Part shown: positions 34,978 through 46,800 of the stretch, one piece after another
Layout of the letters: each line of letters begins with the position of its first letter
Position numbering within the stretch: position 1 is the stretch's first letter
Source of the DNA: Gordionus sp. m RMFG-2023
Lineage: Eukaryota; Nematomorpha; Gordioida; Chordodea; Parachordodidae
DNA length: 64,000 nt
Direction: 5' to 3'
Assembly: GCF_954871325.1 (NCBI RefSeq)
Contig: NC_088778.1
Coordinates: 11,417,882 to 11,481,881, forward strand
The notes under the pieces: generated by a model
The model's input: only the letters and a program-made list of their open reading frames with translations
Database searches by the model: none
Told to the model about the DNA's origin: nothing
Position numbers and translations under genes: made by a program

Positions 34978-35620
34978 TCATAAGTTATATTTTCTGATAA
35001 GGAGTTTAATGGAAAGGGAAATGCCCCAGCAAAGTAAACTAATAAATATAATTATTTTATTTTTATGGTTAGATTTAAAAATTCCAGCTAAATAAAGAAT
35101 TCCCAATAATGACTTTAATTCTGTTACATCAACTTTTTTAATAGAACTTTCATATTGGTCAGTATAGTTTTTACTTATAATTTTAATTTTTTCAATGGTA
35201 TGAAAAATAATCTCTTCAATCATTTTTGGTGTTATGAACAACTCAAAACATTTTTCTGGAGTGTTTGCTTCTTTCCCATATTCTTTTAATCCTAGTAGAT
35301 GAATAACTAAATTTTATTGACGAGTTCTTATTCTTTGATTAGGAAAATCATTTTTCCATTTAGTAACATTTTTAGCTAATTTTAAAGAGAAATATATTAT
35401 GATAAATGATCACATATTTACCGGAATAATATTTAAGTCTATATTCTTTTACTCCTGGCAGATGAATAACTAAATTTTGTTGACGAGTTCTTATTCTTTG
35501 ATTAGGAAAATCCTTTTTCCATTTAGTAACCTTATTTTTAGCCAATTTTAAAGAGAATTATACTATGATAAATTATCACATATTTACCGATATAATATTT
35601 AAGTCTATTGTCTATTTCAA
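34978..35620 (-). pseudogene. piggyBac-like transposase N-terminal fragment with internal duplication
   Basis: The minus-strand frame at 34978-35241 reads FITPKMIEEIIFHTIEKIK, then VTELKSLLGILYLAGIFKSN, the N-terminal DDE_Tnp_1_7 pattern. Upstream, pieces such as WKNDFPNQRIRTRQ and NLVIHL continue it. A segment of about 160 bp is present twice (35297-35460 and 35461-35618), a direct tandem duplication. No catalytic core remains. It differs from the intact piggyBac at 32148. Confidence 0.7.
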
Positions 35621-36066
35621 CCAACATATCTTCTTCATCTAATTCAGATTGTGTATCATGATTACTATCATATATAAAATCTTCATTCTCACTATAATTT
35701 ACATTGACATAATCAACTCTAATAAATTATATTATATTTTAAATTATTTTATAATCAATTTTAAATCATATGGTCTATAATTTACTATAAAATTAATATA
35801 AAATTGTCAAAATAAGAAAGGATTGATTTAAAAGAATTAATTCTGAAGGTTTAATTAATAACTGTTTCTTAAGTTGTTTTAAATTTTAAATATTTTTTCT
35901 TTCAGTTACTAATGTATCATTTATCTTGAATTTCAGGAAGGTTAAACTTAGATAAAATATATTCAAAGATCGATTTGAAAATCTTGATGGAGAAATAGGT
36001 GGTGATGGACAAAGCCATCAACTAGTTCTAGATCTACATCTATCCATCAAGAACCTGTTAACGCAA

Positions 36067-36440
36067 TGCGAAAAAATTCTTTAATATGGAATCTTTATCT
36101 ACATGATTCTAAAACAGAAACTGCCAAATGTAAAATATGTAAGGTAGAAATAATGTGTAAGAAAAAAACCACCTCTGCACTAATTAATCACAATAAAAGA
36201 TTTCATCAAAAGATATAAAATAATAATACAATAGAGAGCTATTTAAATAATTTCTCCAAAACAAATATTGATGATATTAAACATTATTTATTAAAATTTT
36301 TGCTCAAGTCAACTATACCATTTAAAATTCTTGTCACAAATAAATTTAAATCATTTGTCAGAGCTTTAAATCCTAACGCAAAAATTTGTTCAATACCATC
36401 AATTAAACTATATATGAGTGAAATTAATAATAAATAATTC
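36067..36440 (+). pseudogene. BED-finger hAT transposase N-terminal fragment
   Basis: Reads MRKNSLIWNLYLHDSKTETA, then the BED finger CKICKVEIMCKKKTTSALIN and HNKRFH (C-x2-C ... H-x4-H), followed by a linker with one stop (KI*NNNTIESYL) and further open sequence to about 36436. The catalytic core is absent. A hAT-like end (CCAACCCTGAT near 37549) could be its right end, but no left end was found. Confidence 0.6.
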
Positions 36441-37861
36441 AATTAAGTTAAAATAATTATAAATGATTTAAAGTGCCTCGCGTCAATATATTAATATTTT
36501 TCGCAAAATAGTCTTCGTGATTTGGGTTTCGCCTTCGTTATTATATTCACGATAAAAGTTTTGCCGTAAAGTATTCTCTTGAAAGAGTTCTCACCACTAA
36601 GGGTTTATTAAGAGTTTCTCTATAAAATCAATTCGATTTAATAAACATTAGCGATAAGGTGTTTTGAGATAAGTTTCGTCGTCATAATAATTTATTAAAT
36701 TTAAAACTGATTGAATTTAAAAAAATTGTAGTTTCACCGTAAAAGATTTTTTTTATACATAGATTTTGCAATAGGTAAAATTTGATCAGATATCGATCAT
36801 TTTTAAATTAAGATTTTCTCTTTTTGGAAATTAAAATTTTGTTTCAATTATTTTATGACCAAGGTATCCATTGCACTTTTTTAATATTTTTAAAAAGAAA
36901 AAGACCCTCTGTCAAAAATGCAATCCCCCACTTCCATTTTTGTTTTTTTATTGCAAATCCTAATATACAAAAATGATGTTTATTAATAATTTTTAAATAT
37001 ATATTCGCTTTTATTGGCGACGAGGTTGTTTTAGACATTTAAAAAATATATTTAGGAGAAAATTTTTCCCAATTTATATTTTTAAAATCTAAAGAGGAAT
37101 ATATTTCTGGTAATTATTTTCTGTTTTTCCAGGGAACTAACTTACATGGTAATTTTTTTCAGAGGAATTATTTTCGGGTTTTTTTCCAGGGGAATCATTT
37201 TGAGCATATCAATTTTTTTAAATTTCAAAAACACTGAAAATGTAATTCAACATGGAGAATACCCACTCTTTGATTTAGAAAATGTTTACATAAACCTTTG
37301 AAACACTTTTAATTAGTTTATATTTATTTCTTCATAGATTTTTTATATAAGCAATTCAAATATTAAAAGAAAAATTTTTTGAGATACACAGAGTAATTAT
37401 TTTAGAAATGGGAAAACACCTTTCAGATAAAAAGAAATCGAAAATTTTTTAACGTGCTCAAAAAATGATTATAAATAGTAACATATTGACGTTAAAATAT
37501 ACATTCATTTTAAACAATATAATTACACCAATTAGTATTTGATCAGTGAAATACCAACCCTGATTGAAACTGAAGCCCATTATTTTAAATTCAATCTTAT
37601 ACTTTCTAAATAAGAAATTACAATTAAATTTTATTAACATGATTAAAGTAGATGATTAGAAATAGAAATACATTGTACAAAAATATAAAGGAAAATATTT
37701 GAAAAAAACGAATATACAAGTCATGATTTATAAAAAAAATGTCGGCCAATTCACTTTTTCCATCATTGTAAAAAAATGTTTAACAAAGTGAAAATTATAT
37801 AACATTTATATAAATTGACAAGGCTTTCCTAATCATAAAAAAAATTCAAATCTACATCAAA
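36441..37861. other. Intergenic region downstream of NudC
   Basis: AT-rich. It holds a possible orphan hAT end near 37549 (complement starts CAGGGTTGG) and irregular repeats of TTTTCCAGGGGAA type near 37120-37200. No gene is recognisable. The NudC 3' untranslated region must lie in the right part. Confidence 0.4.
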
Positions 37862-40800
37862 TTAACTAATTTTGGCTTTAGAAAAATCCATTTCAGGGTG
37901 CTGTGTCATAAACTTTTTAAGCATATCCATCTTCTTGCCTTCTTCTGATGTTGGTAGACCCATTTCTTTCTGTCTCTGATCATACATCATTTTTTCCACC
38001 ATACTTCGTGTTTCACCATCCAAATCTGAAAGTTTAGAGTTTTCTGGAACAACTTTTTTTGTGTCTATTTCTTCAGGATCTATATCTAACAACTTGGACC
38101 ACCATTCCATTTTGTTAATTTTCTCCAATGTCAACTTCACAGGATAAAGATATTAATAAAATTAATGTAGAATAAATTTGGCCTATGTGGATAAACCAAA
38201 TTAAGATTGTTTAACATTACAATGTGGCAATATAATTAAATTAATTAAATGGTAATATTTTAATTAAGTGATCATTTATTATTATTTACATGTATAGTAT
38301 TTCCATCTACCAAAAGCCATGTTGATTCTTCAACCTTAATTCGATGTTGAAAATTGCCGGACACTACTGGATCAACAGCACCTTTTATACTGACATTTAA
38401 TTTGTCCTGCGTGATATCCACTTTAACATCTTTACTCTTGAGCTTAATATTAGGAGTTTTACTGAGCATAACTTTAATATCTAATTCTGATAAAGTTTGA
38501 GTCCATCGATACTTTGGAAAATCGGCACCATTACCTGAGTTCGGTTTAATTTTTCCTATACAAAATAAAATAATTTACATTTTATATTTTCAAAATATCT
38601 TACAACATAATATATAATATTATCACTTATAGGATATAGAAATTAAGCCAAAACATACAAATAAATAATGTTGGTAATAGATAAGGTTTTTAAAAGCCCG
38701 ATTTTTAAAAACGACCCGATTAAGATTTTCACCAAAATAATCTTATGTAAGCTTCAAGATTTGGAAAATAGATGTACAAATTACAATCTATGAGCAAAAC
38801 TCTATGCTTATATTACATTATTTTGGTCAAAATCTTAATCGGGTCATTTTAAAAATCGACCCGAATCAGACTTTTTAACAACCCTAGTAATCGAATATAG
38901 CAAGATTGGCCCAAGCTTGTAGTCTGAACGGCCATAATATGGTCCAGCCTGAGGCCCAAAATTGTTATTTATATTTACCTATAATCCAATAATAATAAAT
39001 TAGGCAAAAATTCATTTGGTTATAAAGGGTCATTTCATGAAAAATCGAACAAAAAGGACCATTTAGTGGATCTCTTTCAAATCGAATAAAACTTTGCATA
39101 ATGATTAAATATGCTGTAAGGATCTATGTAATTTAATTTTTTAAGCTCTACCCCATTTAGTTGAAGATATATAGCGGGTCAAAGCTAAAAAATAGTGTCC
39201 CTCCTAATTCAGTAAAACCTATAAAAATAAAGATTACTCAAAGAATATAAATGATAGTGACCTATATTTTGTATCATTAGATAGCCCTTAAATTCATTAC
39301 TTAAAAATATAAATTTTTACTATTAAAACCATAAGTGTTTTTTATTTCCGGAAAAGGTAAAGATTGATTTTCCTTAATATTATTTAAGCTTAAAATTTTC
39401 TAAAAATTGGTATATATGCTTATTAAATCAATATAAATTTATATTGAAAATTAGGTTTTTAAAAAAAATATATAATTTAAAAAACAATATTTACTTAATT
39501 TTGAAATAAAAGATTATTTAGTAGTGTTGTAACGAAGTTCATTTTTTTGAAAAAAATGATGAACGGCGTTCCTTTTATTTTTGACGAACTTTGAACGTGA
39601 ACGCGTTCCTTTTTCATGACGAACGCGTTCGAATTTAACGTTCGTTCAATCAAAATACTTTTTATTTTTATTTATGAAAAATTTAATATTTCCGAATTTT
39701 TTTTAAAAAAGTATTATTTATATTTTTTAATCGGCTGTGTATTTCCTTTTCACATTTCAATTTTTTAACACGCCATTATTATAGTTTATTAATTTGAATA
39801 TTATTGTTTATATTTTAATTTAATAGATTAGCATAAGCCTGGATATTATTATTTAATCTTCATCATCTGATTCTGAAAATCCAAAATCAGATGAATTATC
39901 ATTACCATGGCCAAATATGATAAATGTTTTACAGTAACATCCTATATTGAAGGAACTAATTCAATGCTTACCAAGTGTAAAATGTGCCCAAAAAGTATTA
40001 AATTAGTGTCAAAATCTTCAGGTTCCAATTTAAAACGACATTTGATTATAATATAAATATATAACTAAGTAAATCATTAAATTTGAAAAAAAATGCATTT
40101 AGTTAATTTTACCCCAACAATAACGATAGTTATTTTAAAATTAAGAAAAATTAGTGGCCTCAAATATGGTCAATCATTGATAGACGCCGTATTAAATGGT
40201 ATTAATAAAAGGCATTACTATCACTCTCAATTAATTACATATATTTTATTTTTTTAAAAGATTTGAACATATATATGAAGATCAATATGTTCTTTCTGCA
40301 ATTATACATCAAGTATTCAAGCTTCAGATCATGGATAAAACTACTACAGAATGAACCTATTAAAAATAAACTTATAGCGTTATTGAAAAAAATGCTTTGA
40401 AAACCCTAAAAATGATAATGCAAGAACTGTTAATTTCGAGATATCCTTTTTTTGTCGAGTAAGTAGAGAATGGATTTGAGGAGGATACTTATCTCAATTT
40501 TTTGAAGCAAATAACAAAACAATAAATGTTTTTAATAAATTCCCCACGTTAAAAGAGTTATTTATTTACCCTTGAACACATTTTTAGTATAGCTAATGCC
40601 GTATTAATGCCAAGCGTTTCTATCTATCAAATGAAAATTTTGAAAAATATTGTTATTAAAAATTAATAAGAAAAATTTTTTATAAATAAAAATATCTATT
40701 TATTTGATATGTTATATTGAATTTATAATTATATTATCAAAATAAAACTATATTATTTTTTAACATTGTGTTAATAAATATGACATTTATTTATATTAGA

Positions 40801-43800
40801 TTAAATTTAAAAAAAAAATTATCATAAAATTTTGAACGGTTCATGAACGTGAACGAGTTCCTTTTTTTTTGAAAGTGAACTTGAACGTGTTCGATTTTTG
40901 TCAATGAACGTTGAACGCGTTCGATTTTTTTAAAAATGTTTACAGCACTATTATTGTCATTGATTTCAATTTTGTTGTGATTTTTCAGTCTGTGTGTATA
41001 AGTGTGCAAGTACATCCCTGTTGCTGTCTAAACTATAACTCTTCTATAAAATGCTCAAAATTATTTCACCAAAAAATGAACTCCGATATACTAATTGATT
41101 ATTGGAACATTTAAAAAATCATATAATTAATTATTTTTGTAATTTTGATATATATAATATATGTTAAATATTTTTATATATTTTTAATAAAATTATTGGG
41201 ATTGTAAATCTTCAAACAGCAACAGGGTGTATTTACACACTTATATCCACAGACGTTTTAAAAACCACAATAAAATGGAACAATGACTAAATAATGATAT
41301 TTTATTTCAAAATTAAGTAAATGTTATTTTTTTAATTATATTTAATATATTAAAAAAATAAGAATTTGGATTTTTTTTAGCACATTGCATGCATGTAAAA
41401 AAATAGTTATCCCAACTATTATGTATTAAATTGTTTATTTTATTATTTTTATAAATTATTTTTATTATTTTGGCATCTTGTGAATTTGCATACATAAAAA
41501 TAATGGAATTTTATGATAAAATAATAAAAGAAACATATTATATGGCTAAATTACTACTAATATAGTTAACGGTAATACAAAAATATCTGTTGAAAATGTT
41601 ACAAATATGAACTAAATATACCTTAAAAATGGCGCGGTCGATAAAAAGTCTAACGGATTCAAACCTATGTTTTAAAGATTGGTACGACTTATTTAAAGAA
41701 TTTAAAAATACACAACCAAAGATAACATCATCACAAGAAAAATCATTGTTATTAACAACAATAAGTGGTGATACTTACAAAATAATAGTAAATTTATGTG
41801 CACCTGATAGTCCAGGAAACAAAGAGGTATTAGAAAAAAATAATATTTTAATCAAATTTTTTTATCCCAAACCTAATATAATTTTTTATAATAAAAAAAA
41901 AATAGATTATATATATAGAATCTTCGAAAATTATCAATGACTTGTTAATTTGGAGAATATTTGAATACTGCTTTAAGAGATTAATTCCTTTTTGGACTAA
42001 AAAATCCTAAAATATTACAGATTATTATCCGAGGATGATTTAGATATAAATAAGGCTATTCAAATAGCTTAGTTACTTAGAAACGGCTATAAAGAACGCA
42101 AAATTAATATAAAAATATGAAACTACAATTGATCTGTTAGAAGATGAACATAATAATATAAATATAATTTAAAAAGTTAATAATGATAATAATAAACAAT
42201 CAAAACAATATAATAACTGATTCGCTATAAAAAAACCAAATCCCTGCCACTCCTGTGGCGGAAACATAGAAGGGAAAATTGTTGCCACTTGTTATGAATG
42301 TAACAAAGGACAATTGCTCGTGTCTATAGAAAAGAAATAGTGAATTTTATTGATAATACAAATGAATATCATCTAGAATTTTGGGTGGATATCAATATAT
42401 AAACAACAGCGATATCAGAATAGAATTAGATATAAGAGCTGGGGTAAGCATAATGAAAAAATAAACTTAATCGCCCTGGATTAACATATTGCAGTTACCA
42501 ATATACAACAACTAGGTCAGACTATAATAAAAATACAATATAAAGAATGAACATTAAAACTCCCTCTCATAATTACAAAAATTATATAAAAAATCTAAAT
42601 ATAACTAAATTTCCAAAGATGACTGAAATACCTGAAAGGGCCATACAAATAAATAACATTCATGATGGATTTCCTTGATTATTTACTAAGAAATTGGGCT
42701 GTTTGAAAGATTTTAAGGCACAAATATATATGAAAAACGAGAAACTAAATTTCTGTAAATCACGTCCCGTAGCATACGCGTTAAAATAAAAGGTTGAAGA
42801 AGATTTAGATAGATTTTTAAAAATAGGAGTAATAGAAAAAATTAATCATTCACTTTATGCATCACCCTAGTAATTGTTAAAAAGAAAGATAAACCATTAT
42901 GAATTTGTGGGGATTTTAAAAGAACTATAAATCAAAATATTAGTAATGATTTATACCCAATATCAAGAATACAAGATTTATTAACAAGTTTGTGAGAAAG
43001 AGAGGAATTTTCAATATTGGACCTCTCAGATGTCTATTTTCAAATTAATGTGGAGGAAGAGTCATAAAAATATCTAGAGGATTATTTAAATATACAAGAC
43101 TATAGTATATCGTCTTCTCCATCATTATTTCAACGGGCCATCGATAATTTATTAAAAGGTTTTGAAGGATTAGATTGTTATTTATATATTATAATAACCG
43201 GAAAATATAGAGAGAACATGAAACAAATTTAAAAACGGTACTAGCTAAACAAAAATGGTATCAAACTAAAGATAGAGAAGTGTAAATTGTTCAAACAAAA
43301 ATGTCGAGTACTTAAGACACAATATATCAAAAAACGGGATTATAACTACAGAAAAAATATTAACGGAGTAAAAATATTAACGGAGTAAAAAAAGCACCGA
43401 ACCAACAAACTTAAAACAAATAGTCATTTCTAGAATCAGCAACATAATATTCAAATTATTTTTCAAATTTTGCAGACAAAGCCAAACCATTATATAAATT
43501 ATTAGAAAAAGAAGTAGTTTGGAGGTGGACAAATGAATGCAAAGGCGCGTATAAAAAAATAAAGCAAGAAATAAGTAGTAATCCAATATTACATTATTAT
43601 CCGAAATTACCCATTATACTAGCATCAGATGTATCGGCCATAGGAATTGGGGCAGTAATATCACATATAGAAAGGAGAAATAAGAGGCCAATTGCATTCG
43701 CCTCAAGAACGTTAAATGCAGCCAAGAAAAATTAAAGCCAAATAGAAAGAGAAGCTCTTTCCATCATATATACATAATTCAAAGAATTTATATATGGAAA

Positions 43801-46800
43801 AAAGTTCGCGTTGCAAACAGACCATAAGCCATTAATGAGTTTATTTCATCCAAGAAAAGATATACCCACAACATCCACAGCTAGAATACAAAGATGGGCT
43901 TTATTATTAGTAGGTTACCAATATGAATTAGAATTCAAAATTATTCGACAAATAACCAATGCTGATATGCTATCTCGATTACCTATACAGGGAACCATAA
44001 TATCAAAAGAAGAAACATTAGATCAAATACAGGTGGTACACCTTTGAATGCAAACGAAAAAAAAACCATGCAAGATGGGGTACTCTCTACAATATACAGG
44101 TATACAATAGACGGATGGCCAATAAACTACGATACATACTTAAAGGAGTATAGTCAAAGAAGAGAGGAAATCACAACAAAGAGGTTGTTTACTGTGGAGA
44201 ACTAAGATGAAAATACCACAATACCGAAGCAACATGTTAGATATGATACAACGTGTGGTGGACTAATATAAACCAAGATATAGAAATATGGGTCTAAAAA
44301 TGTAGAGAATGCCACTAACAACACGATATGCCTCATAAGACATCAATTCAAAATTGGCCAAAACTACCAAAAGCATGGCACCGAGAACATATTGATTATG
44401 CTGGACCATTTAAAAATCATTATTGGTTGGTAGTGATAGATGCTTGCATTTGCTGGCCAGAAACAGTTCCCATGACTAGTACAACCACCAAAAGCACGAT
44501 AAAAATATTAAGAGATATCATTGCCAGATTCAGATTTCCTAATGTAATCGTGTCTTCACACGGGCCACAATTTAGCAATAAAGAATTCAATGATTTTCGC
44601 GAATAATAGGAAAACAGTGCACGAAAGTCCCTACCATCCTCAGACTAATGGCATGGCCGAACGTTTAATTCGAACTTTTAAATAGAGCACAAATAAAAGA
44701 AACGAGTGAGATTTAGAAACCAGTTTAGCTCTTTTTCTCTTTTACCGAAATACACTGGAAGCAGGAAATGAACAAGGTCACACAGAAACACTACTAAAAA
44801 TTATACCTAGAGGATTGTTAGAACAAATATTCGAACACTCAAAAATTCGAGATAAATGGAAAAGTGTGGTGGTTACAATGATAAGGAAAAAAATGGGAAA
44901 AAGCCATTATTAAAAACATATTCGGATCATTACGCTATGAAGCAAGTATAGAGGGCAAAACGATTATACGTCATACTGATCAATTAAGGAAAAGAACCAA
45001 AAATATATTAATCGAAGAATACAAAGTAGCAGAGAGAACCTAGAAGAGGGAACCGAACAGATAGTAAATAAAGAGGACGTAGTAAACAATAATGAAATGA
45101 ACCTAAAGGAGAGGGAGGAAAATGATATAAGTCAAGAGGCTGAAGGAAGTATTATACAAAAGGTAGAAACTACAACAGTCAAGATTGATATCCTAAAAGA
45201 ATACGGACGAAACCAATTAGATTGGGGAAAAATGTTATCGTATTAAATTGTTTATTTATTATTTTTGTAAAATGCTAATTTTTATTATTTTGACAATATC
45301 TTGTGAATTTGCATCCATAAAAATAATGGGATTTTATAATAAAATTAGTGTTGTAAACGAACGCGTTCAACGAAGTCCGTTTTTTTGAAAAAAATGGTGA
45401 ACGGCGTTCCTTTTATTTTTGACGAACTTTAAACGTGAACGCGTTCCTTTTTTATGACGAACGCGTTCGAATCTAACGTTCGTTCAATTTTAAAAACACC
45501 TTTTATTTTTATTTATTTGAAAAATTTAATATTAATCCAAATTTTTTAAAAAATGTCTTATATTTTATAATCAACACATTTCAATTTTTTTAAAATCCTT
45601 ATTATATTTAATTAATTTGGATATTATTGTTTACTAGCTAAAAACCCGTCAAGAATGACGGGGTTGAGGGGCAATTAGTTAGTTGTGTATATGGTATTAA
45701 ATAGGGCTGTGCCGATATTAAATATCGGATCGGATCGGTGCCGATATTTAGCCTTTTCCGAAAATATCGGTTCGGGCCGATATCTGTAAAAAACCGATCC
45801 GATCTTTTTACTTTTCTTTTTTTTTTGTTATTTCATTTTATGTTATGTGTATTTATTTTACATTATTATAATATTTTCTAAATAATTTTTTTAAATTTTA
45901 TTTCTTTTTTAAAATAGATTTATAGTATTTTAAAATTTTTTTTATAAAAATAGAAAGGAACACCCAAAGTTTTATTTATTTTAAAACTTTTTAAATAACG
46001 CCAATTTTTTTATTTATACTTTAAATAAAAGAATTTTTTTAAATATGATATCTGAATTATGGAAATATTTTACAAAATGCTATATCTGCGGAATCATCTG
46101 AGTCTGCCTTCAGTACGGCAGGAGATATTGATAGTCCATATCGTAGAAGCTTATTTCCAGAAAATCTAGAGGCTCTCATATTTATTAAAAAAATCTAATA
46201 TATTATAATTTTATATATTAAATATTACAATTTTATAATTCCAACATATAATGGATATATATTATTAAATATATATTTTTTTTATTATAGTCTTAATTGT
46301 AGAAATAAAAAAATTAAATTATTCATAATTCGATTTTTTGCATAAAAAATATTGATTTCTTAATTACATTTGGTTCAAACGGGGGTGATTAAAAATCAGT
46401 AAAAATTTCGGATCGGTTTTGAAGCAATATCTGAAAATATCGGATCGATGAAAAATATGTGGATCGGCACAGCCCTAGTACTAAATATGCTTTATATTAA
46501 AATTTAGGAGAAAAAGAGATAAAATTGTTGCAATGTAAATCGAGAGCATTAAGGGTTAGAAATATCAAAATTTAAATTTGTGATAGAAATCATATTGTGT
46601 AAAATTAAAAATAGATGCTTCAAAATTTTTGAATAAATTTTGTTTTGCAGACTCAACTAGGTCTGATCAAAACCTAATGTAGTATATTGGTTCCTGTATA
46701 ACTTTTAAGTTTTAGCATGCAATTTGTTAATTCAGGATGATTAAGTTTATTTTTCCAATCTATTTCGTTAATTATACTGACTCCAGCTCCAGTATCCAAT

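Noticed and set aside
41629-45240. Host gene with RNase H or integrase domain
   Set aside because: It lies between matching LTRs and belongs to a broken gypsy fossil.
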